From JAFGMR01 sp964632755 (GTDB taxonomy: Archaea > Halobacteriota > Methanosarcinia > Methanotrichales > Methanotrichaceae), in assembly GCA_964632755.1 (NCBI GenBank), contig CAZWDT010000001.1:1-64000 (forward strand): 64,000 bases of DNA, read 5' to 3'. Below are positions 40,500 to 49,772 of the stretch, piece after piece (position 1 is the first letter of the stretch; each line of letters begins with the position of its first letter). The notes under the pieces are model-generated. The model was not told the DNA's origin. It ran no database searches and saw only the letters and a list, made by a program, of their open reading frames with translations. A program made the position numbers and the translations under genes.

Positions 40500-42905
40500 T
40501 TAGCTCATCTCGAAGGTGGTTACCTCCTGGGTGTCGCCGACCTCGTTCAGAGTGCCGGTATAGGTCTTGGCCTGACCGCCCACGATGGTCCTGACCGTCC
40601 AGCTCACCGGACCGACGGAGGCACAATCGCCGTAGTAGTTCACGCTGACCTTGTAGATGCCCTCTGGAGCCCCGTTCTCAGGCCAGAATATGTTTTCAGG
40701 TCGGCCCATCTCGAAGTTGGTGCAAAGGTTATCCCGGTCCAGCTGGCCTCCAGAGGAGACATCGGTATTGGAGTAAGAGACCGTTTCACCTGTTGGATCC
40801 TCCACGTAGAGGTCGATGTCGGCTTCAGCATACCAAGTGAGGGTTACCTGAACGTCTCCCGTGCCCACCGAGGTGGTGGCCGCCCGGCCACAGGGGTATC
40901 CTCCGGTGGTGCAGGTGCCTGTGAAGAAGACGTCGTCCCCGAAGTCCACCACATCTCCCGGCCGGATCACGTAGGTCTGGGTGGGCTTGGACCAGGCGTT
41001 GGAACAGGGAACGTAGAGTGGATCATGGTTTACCTCGGAGACGAAGGTGTACTCGGCGATCCTGTAGGTTCCGGCGGGAACCCAGTATCTGGTCTCCACC
41101 GGGCAGCGAACCTGCATCCAGTCGGACGAGCCGCAGTCGTGGGCCAGGATCTGCCAGAAGGTGGGCGGAGACCAGGAGGCTGCCACAGACGGGTCGTTGA
41201 AGACCACCGACTTGATGCACAGCCCGTGCTCCACATGGAGGGATAGGCCTCTGCACCGGTCCTGGTTGGGACAGGGGGCAAAGGGACCGCCGGTGCCGTA
41301 GTTGTGGCTGTTGCTGATGACTATCCAGCCGCCGTTGGCCTTCTGATAGTCATCGGCGGTCGTCGAGCCGCTCAGGCCAAAGACCCCGTAGGGCGAGAAG
41401 TGGGTGGTCTCGATGGACACCGTCCGAGCCTCCACGTCCACCTCGCCGGGTATGAGCTCCCAGGTGTTGGTGGTGGCGTTGAAGGTGGTCAGGCCGAGAA
41501 CGGTATTCGGGTCCACGCCCTCAGGTATGGGCAGGGTGAGCCTGATGGGACTGGCGAAGACGAAGCCCTCCGGGCCCACCTGGTAGATGTCGCCCAGGGG
41601 AACGAAATCCGAGGGCAAGCTGGGAGATGCTGCAGTGTTCTTCTCCACGGTGAAGACCATGGTTCCCGAACTTCCGTCATCCTTGGGCGGCACTGCGCCG
41701 GCCGGGATGTCCAGACGGACTCCTTCAGGGTTGGTCAGTTCTCCCGAAGAGGAGGAGTCTACAGTGACCGCGTTGCCCGTGGTCTGGGGCGGCTGTACGA
41801 CAGTGGTTCCGGTGGCCCCGGTAGTTCCGGTGGTCCCGGTAGTTCCAGTGGAACCTGTCCCGCCGGGCAAGGCGTAGACCATCAGGTTGTCGAAGCTTAT
41901 GTGAACGTTGCCCACGTCATAGCTGCCCACGAAGAGATCGATATTTCCGGAGCTGAAGGTGTCATCGTAGGCCTCGGCCACCTTTATGCCGTTGATGTAG
42001 AAGGCGAACCTGTCTCCCTGGCACTCTATTTTCAATTTGTTTGACGCTTGGCCCACATTAATGGCGGTGGACTCAGTCCAGCCGATGATCTTTTCCCAGT
42101 CCCCGTCCACCGACTTCCAGAACGAGTATTTACCCAACCCCGCGATGAAGAAACTGTAGAAGTTCAGGCCGTCAACCTTGCGGAAGACCAGTCCGTACTC
42201 ATTCTTGTCCGGTCCGCCTTCCTGGGTTGTGTCCACCTCCAGGACAAAATCGTCTAAATCGTTCAGTCCCACGCTCGAAGGGTGACTATAGACGTTCTTC
42301 TGGCTGCGGATGGCAATCATGTGGTATCTGCCGTTTTCATACGAATAGCCTACCTCCTCTGTGGAATACCTGGGCCAGCCATTCCTGGTGTCGGAGAAGT
42401 CGTCAGAGAATATTATATTTCCCTGGCCAGCAGGGCCGGCCTGGGAAGCGGTACTGGCGTAAATAAAGGCAAAACCCCGGCCGTTGCTGTTGTCCAGATC
42501 GTTCCAGGACCAGGTCTCCGGACGGGAATCCAGCACCGTGTAGATGCCCGGAGGAAGTTGGACGTTGGGCTTTACCTCCCAGTAGGAGTTGGGCTTGGAG
42601 GCCGAGCCTTCCCGACCGACAGCCTGCCACGGACCGTACTGTTTTCCGGTTCGGTCAACAAGTCCGATCGTTCCCGGAGCACCGGTGTCGCACCAGTGGT
42701 AGGTGGCAATGAGAGTTATGGTCTTGGATTCATACAGGGTGAAGGTTGTCAATTGGGGCGGATTACCGCAATCGACTGAACCAACGTTTGTATATTCAAT
42801 CAACAGTTCCTCACTGGTCGGACTGCCCTGGAAGTAAGGATAGCCTCCCAGGGCTCCCCCTATGAGACTGATCAAGAGTAAGAATGTAAATAAAAACTTG
42901 TTCAT
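40500..42905 (-). CDS. Large multidomain secreted protein
   Basis: An 801-residue exported protein with signal peptide MNKFLFTFLLLISLIGGALG and a strong gaggaggg ribosome site. In order: an N-terminal beta domain (~25-150); a concanavalin/laminin-G-like domain beginning NIIFSDDFSDTRNGWPRYS (~165-345); a GTTGTTGTTGATGTT linker (~352-370); a ZU5-like region (EGVRLDIPAGAVPP, ~385-510) ending VSIETTHFSPYGVFGL; a Cys-rich domain (~525-660); and a YfaP/DUF2135-like C-terminal domain (VTLTWYAEADIDLYVEDPTGE). The mix of modules suggests sugar or surface binding outside the cell. No membrane anchor is seen. The 164-base gap upstream of the aminotransferase operon has no gene. Confidence 0.85.
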   Translation of the reverse strand: MNKFLFTFLLLISLIGGALGGYPYFQGSPTSEELLIEYTNVGSVDCGNPPQLTTFTLYESKTITLIATYHWCDTGAPGTIGLVDRTGKQYGPWQAVGREGSASKPNSYWEVKPNVQLPPGIYTVLDSRPETWSWNDLDNSNGRGFAFIYASTASQAGPAGQGNIIFSDDFSDTRNGWPRYSTEEVGYSYENGRYHMIAIRSQKNVYSHPSSVGLNDLDDFVLEVDTTQEGGPDKNEYGLVFRKVDGLNFYSFFIAGLGKYSFWKSVDGDWEKIIGWTESTAINVGQASNKLKIECQGDRFAFYINGIKVAEAYDDTFSSGNIDLFVGSYDVGNVHISFDNLMVYALPGGTGSTGTTGTTGTTGATGTTVVQPPQTTGNAVTVDSSSSGELTNPEGVRLDIPAGAVPPKDDGSSGTMVFTVEKNTAASPSLPSDFVPLGDIYQVGPEGFVFASPIRLTLPIPEGVDPNTVLGLTTFNATTNTWELIPGEVDVEARTVSIETTHFSPYGVFGLSGSTTADDYQKANGGWIVISNSHNYGTGGPFAPCPNQDRCRGLSLHVEHGLCIKSVVFNDPSVAASWSPPTFWQILAHDCGSSDWMQVRCPVETRYWVPAGTYRIAEYTFVSEVNHDPLYVPCSNAWSKPTQTYVIRPGDVVDFGDDVFFTGTCTTGGYPCGRAATTSVGTGDVQVTLTWYAEADIDLYVEDPTGETVSYSNTDVSSGGQLDRDNLCTNFEMGRPENIFWPENGAPEGIYKVSVNYYGDCASVGPVSWTVRTIVGGQAKTYTGTLNEVGDTQEVTTFEMS

Positions 42906-43196
42906 AAATGATTTCCCTCCTCTTTTTTAATTTTCCTGTAACGATTCGGTATAGTTCCCCCTACAGCCATATGATGCAATTCCATCCAGGTCATGCCCAC
43001 AAAGCATGGTCTGGTTAAAGGGTAAGTGGGGTAGGCATATATACGGCCTTCCCCGGATCTTGCCATGGGGATCTCTCCATCGGTGTGATCCAGGGCTGCG
43101 ATCTCCCTCGACTCGGTGTGGAGCCCTGGGCGAGGGGTCGCGGCGGGATGGATCAGTCACCTGCAGCCATCCGTCATCCATCAAGGTCCTCAGAGC

Positions 43197-43735
43197 TTAT
43201 CTTATCATGTACTCCGAGAGGTGAAGCTCTCTTGCCGCCTCGGGAGCGGTGATCGTCTCCTTTCTCAAAACACAGCAGAGGATACTCTTTGCGTGGTGGT
43301 CGAGGCGAAAAAGCGCCTCGGGATCCTCTAGATTGCAGCTCTTTGCCTCCAGCAAGGCCATATCGATGCCATCCGCCAGAGATGACACGTTGTACTCCAG
43401 CCATCCGCCATTTGCCCAGGCCCTCGGGAGGTTTCCCCAAAGGGCAGTCGTTGGGATCACATAGACCGCCCAAGCCACCGATCTTGGCGGCGACCTCCTG
43501 CTGTACTGGTGCATGCTCCGGCCCGGTCATCCAGCTTCCCCACAAGGCCCTGAATATGAACAGGAGAGGCAGGCGGCAACCGATCCACAGAGCAAAAGGA
43601 GAAAGGATGGCACATGCCCTGGGCCAGGCGATGGGATCGTATCCGCTCGACCAAGTACTCCGGTTCCACGTTGGCGCCAGACCCCGCATTCGCTCGGAAT
43701 GCCCGCTTTCAACTTCAAGCATCCGAGTCCGCTAC
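43197..43735 (-). pseudogene. Possible decayed gene, frames interrupted
   Basis: Protein-like stretches appear in different minus-strand frames in succession: EYLVERIRSHRLAQGM, then PEHAPVQQEVAAKIGGLGGL with CDPNDCPLG, then LADGIDMALLEAKSCNLEDP and a helix-turn-helix-like end ETITAPEAARELHLSEYMIR. The changes of frame suggest frameshifts in a former gene of ~170 residues. I do not recognise the family. The rest of the 42906-43731 gap shows no gene. Confidence 0.4.
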
Positions 43736-45180
43736 AGGTTTAGCCCCCGAGCCACACGCTTGCCCAGCTCTTGGTCTGCCTTTGCCAGGTTCTCAACCAT
43801 CCTCCTCTGAATCTGCTCGTTTGCCTTCCCCAAGGAATCGACGATATTGTCCACAAGGTGGTCCTGGTCCATCTTTCCAAGGAATCGGTATCGCTCCCCT
43901 GCCTGCTGGAAGTCGTTCGTCAAGCCGATCTTCTGGCGGACAGCATAGCCCTCAAGATGGTAGTTATCAGCAGGCATTGCCGGGGCCTCTCTCGGCTCTC
44001 CATCTGCCAAAGTATTAGGCTCATAGTTGGCGGTTCCTCCTCTAGGGGGCGCGTACTGCATGGGCCCGTCGAGCTGGTTGTTGTTTACCGGCACAATAGG
44101 CCTGTTTATCGGCAGCTGCAGGTAGTTTGGACCAAGCCGGTATCGTTGGGTATCGGCGTAGGCAAAGGCCCGCCCTTGCAGAAGCTTGTCTGCTGAAAGC
44201 TCTACTCCCGGCACAATCGAAGCCGGGCAGAAGGCCGCCTGTTCGACTTCTGCGAAGTAATTCTCTGGTTTTCTATTGAGGACCATCTTGCCGACAGGCA
44301 TCAGCGGGTAGGTATCCTCGGGCCAGGTCTTGGTGACATCCAAAGGATCGTAGCTCAAGTTAAGCTCGTCGGAGATCTCCATAATCTGCACTTTGAGCTC
44401 GAACTCGACCGTTTTGCCCGATGCTATCGTATCATAGAGATCGCGGGTGGCGACATCCGGATCCTCTCCGGCCAGACAGGTGGCCTCGTGGCGATCGATG
44501 GTCTCGAGCCCCGCAAGCGGCTTCCAATGATATTTGACGTAGACCGCTTTGCCTTCCAAGTTCACCCATTTGTAGGTATTCACGCCAAAGCCTTCCATAG
44601 TGCGGTAGCTTTTAACAGTGCCGCGGTCGGAGAAGAGCCAGGTTATCATATGGGTCGATTCAGGAGTCAAGGAGATGAAATCCCAGAACCGGCTGTTTGC
44701 TGAGGATGCAGTCGGTATATTGGTATCAGGGGCGGGCTTGAAGGAGTGGACCATATCGGGGAACTTTATGGCATCTCTTATGAAAAAGACCGGCAAATTA
44801 TTCCCGACGAGGTCGTAGTTTCCCTCTTCGGTGTAAAACTTCACAGCAAAGCCCCTGGGATCGCGTGCAGTGTCCGCAGATCCTCTTGCCCCAACCACGG
44901 TTGAGAATCGAGCGAAGACAGGCGTCTGCTTCTTTGGATCTTGAAGGAACTTGGCCATGGTGTATTCTTCCATGCTCTGATATACCTGGAAGTAGCCGTG
45001 CGCTCCAGCTCCTCTAGCATGAACGACACGCTCAGGGATTCGTTCTCTATTGAAGTGTGCCAGCTTCTCGATTAGATGCACATCCTGCAAAAGGACAGGC
45101 CCCCGCTGGCCTATTGTCAGTGAGTTCTGATTGTCAGATACGGGTACTCCCTGGTTTGTTGTAAGGTATCTACCGTTCAT
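43732..45180 (-). CDS. katA: Monofunctional haem catalase
   Basis: A 482-residue small-subunit clade 3-type catalase that converts hydrogen peroxide to water and oxygen in the cytoplasm. The catalytic His54 is in ERVVHARGAGAHG, the active-site Asn in GNNLPVFFIRD, and the haem-ligand Tyr in AYADTQRYRLGPNY. The gene has its own TATA box and apparent leaderless start, so it is a single unit. Catalase fits the oxidative-stress set of some methanogens; origin by transfer from bacteria is likely but not shown here. Confidence 0.96.
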   Translation of the reverse strand: MNGRYLTTNQGVPVSDNQNSLTIGQRGPVLLQDVHLIEKLAHFNRERIPERVVHARGAGAHGYFQVYQSMEEYTMAKFLQDPKKQTPVFARFSTVVGARGSADTARDPRGFAVKFYTEEGNYDLVGNNLPVFFIRDAIKFPDMVHSFKPAPDTNIPTASSANSRFWDFISLTPESTHMITWLFSDRGTVKSYRTMEGFGVNTYKWVNLEGKAVYVKYHWKPLAGLETIDRHEATCLAGEDPDVATRDLYDTIASGKTVEFELKVQIMEISDELNLSYDPLDVTKTWPEDTYPLMPVGKMVLNRKPENYFAEVEQAAFCPASIVPGVELSADKLLQGRAFAYADTQRYRLGPNYLQLPINRPIVPVNNNQLDGPMQYAPPRGGTANYEPNTLADGEPREAPAMPADNYHLEGYAVRQKIGLTNDFQQAGERYRFLGKMDQDHLVDNIVDSLGKANEQIQRRMVENLAKADQELGKRVARGLNL

Positions 45181-45204
45181 GTTTATTAGGTATGTTGCGA
45201 ATCG

Positions 45205-45214
45205 TATTTAAAAA
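45205..45214 (-). promoter_or_regulatory. TATA box of the catalase gene
   Basis: On the minus strand tttttaaata lies 25-34 bases before the ATG at 45180, which implies a leaderless message. Confidence 0.65.
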
Positions 45215-45309
45215 TGAGCCCAAAGCTCCGGCGCCAGGATCGCAGGCCCTTTAATCCACCTCTTGATAAGCCCCTCAGTCAGTGGCTTATCCATTCCCAC
45301 CCTCCCCCC

Positions 45310-45600
45310 ACGCTAGAGCAGGGCGTCCCAGTAGTTCCTCACCTCGGCAACATCCCTCTCCCAGCCTGGATCTCAGCATGCCGGTCGGCGATCACCGCCT
45401 CGGCCTCCCTTAGGGTGAGCCGATTTCCCTCGATAGGGGGGGAGGAGTGCGCCGCCCGCACGCGGGCGCGAAAGCGCGGCCTTATCGGCGGGCGAAAGCG
45501 GCGTGCGGTCCGGGACGCGCCTCGATCTGCATCAGGCCGTGGGCGATTCCAGGGGTGATGGTGAAACGGAGGGACCAGAGGAGGGCGGTTCCTGGCTGGA
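45310..45600 (-). pseudogene. Decayed coding remnant
   Basis: Minus-strand frames give SLRFTITPGIAHGLMQIEAR, then in another position EGNRLTLREAEAVIADRHAE, then after a shift ERDVAEVRNYWDALL and a stop. The pieces read like one former gene with frameshifts and a GC-rich insert between them. Family not recognised. It lies directly downstream of a DUF104-like antitoxin remnant on the same strand. Confidence 0.4.
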
Positions 45601-45612
45601 TCTCATCCGACA

Positions 45613-45753
45613 TCAGATTAGCCCTAGCTTTGGACTCCCTATCAGATCGTCTATCCAGTCCTTGCGGGTGATCTTAGACAAATCCCCCAGGCGATCAACA
45701 GCATCTTTCTCTATCTCGATCTCCATTGAATCGCCCTCCAACAGATCGAGCAT
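45613..45753 (-). pseudogene. DUF104 (AF2212-like) antitoxin remnant
   Basis: A 46-residue frame starting MLDLLEGDSMEIEIEKDA, with LRPLE encoded just before its ATG, matches the second half of DUF104 antitoxins (which read VLKPLEPLDLPEGERV). The normal N-terminal strand is missing because a stop codon lies a few codons upstream. No functional toxin is next to it. Nothing else is visible in 45754-45922. Confidence 0.5.
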
Positions 45754-45940
45754 TTCAAGCGGCCTTAAGAGACTGCTCTAGTAAATCGCATTCACACCCA
45801 TCCGCTCGCACCCGCCATTAATTCAATTTGCTGGATAACAAACCTTGCCAACAGCGAAATAGTCGTCTGCTATGAATATAGCCTCATCTCATCGCTGTTG
45901 ACATCGATGATCTTATAGGGATGTGAGACAATGGGAAGTC

Positions 45941-47260
45941 ATGAAAAGAACCCGCGATAGATGGATAATCTCATCCACGTCATACATCCTCCTCCTTGGG
46001 CTGCTTATAAGCCTCGTTACGGCCGTGAATGCGTCTACAAACTCTACGTATGAGGTTCTAATCCAGAAGGGGAACGACAGCTGCATAGAGGTAGACCACA
46101 TAGTCATTTGGGGAGGGACTGATGAGGAGATCGGATATGAGATTGGAAGGATAGGGATCGATGAGTTCAACGCCATTCTCATACCCTTCGATGATCCGAT
46201 CTACGGGAAGGCAAAGGAAGAGTACATCCGTCTCCACGATCCAGTCATGTATGAACGAATCATTGGGATAAAGCGCGCATATGGATTGGATAGGGATGAT
46301 TATTCCTTCGATCCAAGCCTCCTCTTCTATATGCTGATTTCGTCGCTATGCTCGGCCGTGTATCTGCCCCCAAGCTCGACCGAGGACGGCCATGCAATCG
46401 GCGGAAAGAACCTGGAATGGAACATCGACTTTGAAAGCGACGCCCTTGTCGATATCGCCGCCGGCAACTACGAGGGCTTCCTCTCCGAGCGGATCAGGGA
46501 TTGTATCTGCGTCGTTGAGATATACCCCGATGACGGATATGCTACACTTGCCATCGGAGGATTGGACCTGGAAAACGGCGTCTTCGATGGCATAAACGAG
46601 ATGGGGCTTGCAGTCTCGGCCTTGCAGGACGGAGACACCTATACCGACCCAATCACGAGCTTGGCTGGAGGCACCACGAGCGGCCTGAACTTCCTGCAAA
46701 TGCTCAGATCCATCCTGGAGAATTGTGCCACTGTAGAGGAGGCGAAGCTCCGGATCCTGACAAACCGAATCTCAATGCCGTTTATAGGACAGCATTTCCT
46801 GGTCTATGATAGGTCTGGAAACGCAACCGTCATCGAGTTCGACAATACATCCCGCGAGGCAATCTTCACGGATTTCAGCAATGCTCCGGTACCGATGACG
46901 AATTACGCCGTACATCTAAGGCCGGATTGGACGATTCTCGTCCCAGAGAACCCACTCGACCCCCATGATGATTTCTTAAGGATGAGGAAGCTTCATGGAT
47001 ATATCGACGCGCATGCCGGCCCCTTCAACGAGACGGATGTGTGGGCTATGATGGCATTGGTCGAGGCAAACGCAAATGCGAGCGCAGAAGGGGTGCTCAC
47101 GAAAGGGACGATAAGGGTTGTCTACTCGGTCGTCTCCGACCTGGATGAGCTTACAATGACAGCGCGGTTCTATCTGAGGGATGGACCGGTCAGAGATCCC
47201 GTGATGGGAACAAACGAGCTGATATTCTCAGAGCCGTTCACCTTCAGGCTTGAGAGATGA
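45941..47260 (+). CDS. Exported C45-type (acyltransferase/linear amide hydrolase) protein
   Basis: A ~439-residue Ntn-hydrolase-like protein. The start ATG 45941 opens a signal peptide (ISSTSYILLLGLLISLVTAVNA); a GTG at 45923 is in frame. The motif SLCSAVYLPPSSTEDGHAIG followed by GKNLEWNIDFE is that of peptidase family C45/acyl-CoA:6-APA acyltransferase relatives, in which self-cleavage exposes an N-terminal Cys; here the Cys of LCSA is the candidate nucleophile. GINEMGLAVS and FDNTSREA match later family motifs. The substrate is unknown; acyl-amides are typical. The gene stands alone. Confidence 0.75.
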   Translation: MKRTRDRWIISSTSYILLLGLLISLVTAVNASTNSTYEVLIQKGNDSCIEVDHIVIWGGTDEEIGYEIGRIGIDEFNAILIPFDDPIYGKAKEEYIRLHDPVMYERIIGIKRAYGLDRDDYSFDPSLLFYMLISSLCSAVYLPPSSTEDGHAIGGKNLEWNIDFESDALVDIAAGNYEGFLSERIRDCICVVEIYPDDGYATLAIGGLDLENGVFDGINEMGLAVSALQDGDTYTDPITSLAGGTTSGLNFLQMLRSILENCATVEEAKLRILTNRISMPFIGQHFLVYDRSGNATVIEFDNTSREAIFTDFSNAPVPMTNYAVHLRPDWTILVPENPLDPHDDFLRMRKLHGYIDAHAGPFNETDVWAMMALVEANANASAEGVLTKGTIRVVYSVVSDLDELTMTARFYLRDGPVRDPVMGTNELIFSEPFTFRLER

Positions 47261-47389
47261 CCTGGATGCGACATGGCCTTCGGGCGCTGCCCGTGACTGA
47301 TACAACAGCGCGGAAGCCATGATGGCTGCGATTTGGGCTTGCTGCGAGATGGATCGCGGCAAGTCCGGGCCGGCCTTGATGTGGTACTG

Positions 47390-47772
47390 GTTTATTGCCC
47401 CCAAGTGGTACAAATGGTCACGAACTGGTAGTGGATGAGCCTCGAGATCAGCAGAATTTGCAGCCCTGATCACCTGGCCTCGTTTGCCCAGCGTACAAGC
47501 GAAGCCATCGTGCCGGGGACGTTCTCTGCCTCCGGCGAGAGGTAGATCAGGGCTCCCGTTGCACTGTTTCGAATGGCGTTCTGGCCGTCCCGATAGGGCG
47601 AAGGCCTGGCCCTTGTACCTCGTTCAACGACGGCATCAGCTTCTTGATCAGCCACTCGGCCAGGGGATTCTCCTCTCTCCGCCATCTCCTTCGCGACATC
47701 TGCCGGGATCGGCTTCTCAGCCATCAGCCTCCGCGAACGACTTCTACAGGTTAGCTGCATAGCGCCCTGCAA
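47390..47772 (-). pseudogene. Fic-family (Fido) AMP-transferase remnant
   Basis: The minus strand encodes PIPADVAKEMAERGES, then in a shifted frame LAEWLIKKLMPSLNEV, then back in the first frame SPYRDGQNAIRNSATGALIY and LVRWANEA, then in a third frame LIHYQFVTI. These are consecutive parts of a Fic protein leading to the HYQFVTIHPYYDGNGR core, but the catalytic HPFxxGNGR motif is missing and at least three frameshifts are present. Nothing else is recognisable in 47261-47918. Confidence 0.7.
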
Positions 47773-47918
47773 TTTTCCGCCAAACCCGGTACATTGCCCC
47801 CCACATAGTCACTCCCACCCCTACCAAGGTTAAGCAAGTTCGATAGTGATAAATACATCTATTTTCTATAGTGCCCAGAGCGTAATGGCTCGATCATTTG
47901 GAGGGAGGTGTAGATCGA

Positions 47919-49772
47919 ATGTCTGCCAGGCTGCATCAGGTTCGGCTAAGCCCGAGCTGGCCCAAATGGCATCTTATCGCATCATCAGCAGCATGGCTCC
48001 TCGCCATCCTGTTGATATCCTCGCCCGGGGCTGCCTATCTGGAATCCTGGACCCCCCAGCAGGTCTTCGGGCTGTACGACTGCTCCGGGCCGGCCTGGTT
48101 CATAGATCCCTCCACAGGCCATGATAACTTACCGCCATCTCTACGCTCCGGCCCTGTCCAGACAGTGGGCAAGAGCCGCCTCTGCCGCAATGTCACTGCT
48201 CCTGCCTCGATCAGCTGGTGGTGGAAGGCCGAGGGGGATGGCCAGCGCCTGGGGCAGCTGCGGTTCCTCGTCGATGGGGAGGTAAAGTACGTCTGCAGCT
48301 CGCATGATTGGAGCTATGCTACCTATACTGTGCGCGACGAGGGAGAGCACGCGGTCTCCTGGGAGTACTACAAGATCAAGTCCTATCCAGAGTACGCAGG
48401 CGCGGGATGGATAGATGATCTTTCGATCGAGAGCCAGGCGCCCTGGGTGCCGCCTGTGTTACCGTCTGATCAAACGGTAATGGGTGAGCAGGTCGAGAAT
48501 CGAACGCATATAATTAATCTAGGAAATATATCCACAATCGATATGGCAGCCACTCCCAAAGGCGTCAATATTTTTAATTTTAATATATCTTTAAATCCAG
48601 AGAATTTAATTGATGATTTGAATATAACCTTGAGGCCCGAAGATATAATAGACAATATAAATATATCATTAACCCCAGATAGCTTAATTGGCAATATGAA
48701 TATAACCTTTAAGCCGGATGACGTAATAAATAATTTAAACATTGCCATTGGATCAGAAGGCGATTCAACACGTCAAAAAGACACCATCATCGAATTAATA
48801 TATCCAAAAAATAATGAAATGTTCCAGTATAACATGCCAATTGAGTTCAAGTCCAGACAAATTAATGGAGCACGTAGGTTTGATAATTGCAATCTATATA
48901 TAGATGGACAACATAAAATCAATTTGTCGAGAATCAACGAGAATGACCATGCCATAACTCAGAGTTTTAATAAATCAGATGAAGGAGTTCATACATGGTA
49001 TGTATCATGTTGTTGCAATGAAGTTCAATGCATTATGTCTGATGAGAGATCCTTTGAGATTAAGCTTCCCCCATGTTCCATCATCAACGTTACGGAAGAG
49101 GTTAACGTATCTACAAATAATTTTACGTCTATTGAAGATGCACTTCGAAACATAACTGATGGCGGTACAATATATGTATATAAAAGAGAGATAGAAGAGA
49201 AGATTGTAATAGAACGTCCAGTCAACATAACTGGAATTGATAATCCCACACTGAAGATTGCTGAAGAAAGCGAACCTGTAATTAACATAATGTCGGATAA
49301 CGTTAGTATTCATGGGTTAAATATAACTGGCACACCGGATATTTTTAAGGAAAGTGAAACTAGTAAGATATATGATACAACTGAAACCGGAATATATTGC
49401 TGTAATGTGCGTGGTATATACATAAACCATACAAATATCGATGAGGTAGCAAATGGTATAAAGATGGATGGTTGTACCCAAATAAACATATCCGATTGCA
49501 AAATACATTTCAACGTATGTGCTATTGACGTAACTAATACTAATGGGGCCACAGATAAGTATAATTATTTGAATATTAATTTTAACAAATTAGAAGGGTT
49601 TGATGTTTCGCGCAAAGAAAGGTATGGGATTCGTTTAAGAAATTATACGGGGGAAGTATATATTACAAATAATTATATATGTACGTGTTATTGTTGTTAT
49701 AATATAAATGATATGGGATGTGTTAAATATGAAAATAATACGTGTATAGATAAACAACTAGAGTCATGCTAA
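47919..49772 (+). CDS. Exported glycoprotein-like protein with composition change in mid-gene
   Basis: A 617-residue exported protein. ATG 47919 follows ggaggtg; hydrophobic signal segment ~residues 20-40. Residues ~40-185 (GC-rich DNA) form a beta domain ending AGAGWIDDLSIESQ. From ~187 the DNA becomes strongly AT-rich. Residues ~222-273 are four 13-residue units of the type NI(S/T)LxPExLIDxL, each starting with a possible N-glycosylation Asn; then a beta domain (~290-385) and a right-handed beta-helix of PbH1/NosD type (~395-617) rich in Asn and Cys. More than a dozen NxS/T sequons are present. It overlaps the next gene by seven bases. Role probably at the cell surface; no enzyme motif is seen. 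Confidence 0.75.
   Translation: MSARLHQVRLSPSWPKWHLIASSAAWLLAILLISSPGAAYLESWTPQQVFGLYDCSGPAWFIDPSTGHDNLPPSLRSGPVQTVGKSRLCRNVTAPASISWWWKAEGDGQRLGQLRFLVDGEVKYVCSSHDWSYATYTVRDEGEHAVSWEYYKIKSYPEYAGAGWIDDLSIESQAPWVPPVLPSDQTVMGEQVENRTHIINLGNISTIDMAATPKGVNIFNFNISLNPENLIDDLNITLRPEDIIDNINISLTPDSLIGNMNITFKPDDVINNLNIAIGSEGDSTRQKDTIIELIYPKNNEMFQYNMPIEFKSRQINGARRFDNCNLYIDGQHKINLSRINENDHAITQSFNKSDEGVHTWYVSCCCNEVQCIMSDERSFEIKLPPCSIINVTEEVNVSTNNFTSIEDALRNITDGGTIYVYKREIEEKIVIERPVNITGIDNPTLKIAEESEPVINIMSDNVSIHGLNITGTPDIFKESETSKIYDTTETGIYCCNVRGIYINHTNIDEVANGIKMDGCTQINISDCKIHFNVCAIDVTNTNGATDKYNYLNINFNKLEGFDVSRKERYGIRLRNYTGEVYITNNYICTCYCCYNINDMGCVKYENNTCIDKQLESC
48582..48737 (+). repeat. Four tandem 39-bp units with N-glycosylation sequons
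   Basis: Units at 48582, 48621, 48660 and 48699 encode NISLNPENLIDDL, NITLRPEDIIDNI, NISLTPDSLIGNM and NITFKPDDVINNL. A partial fifth begins at 48738. The DNA units have diverged more than the protein pattern. Confidence 0.9.
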
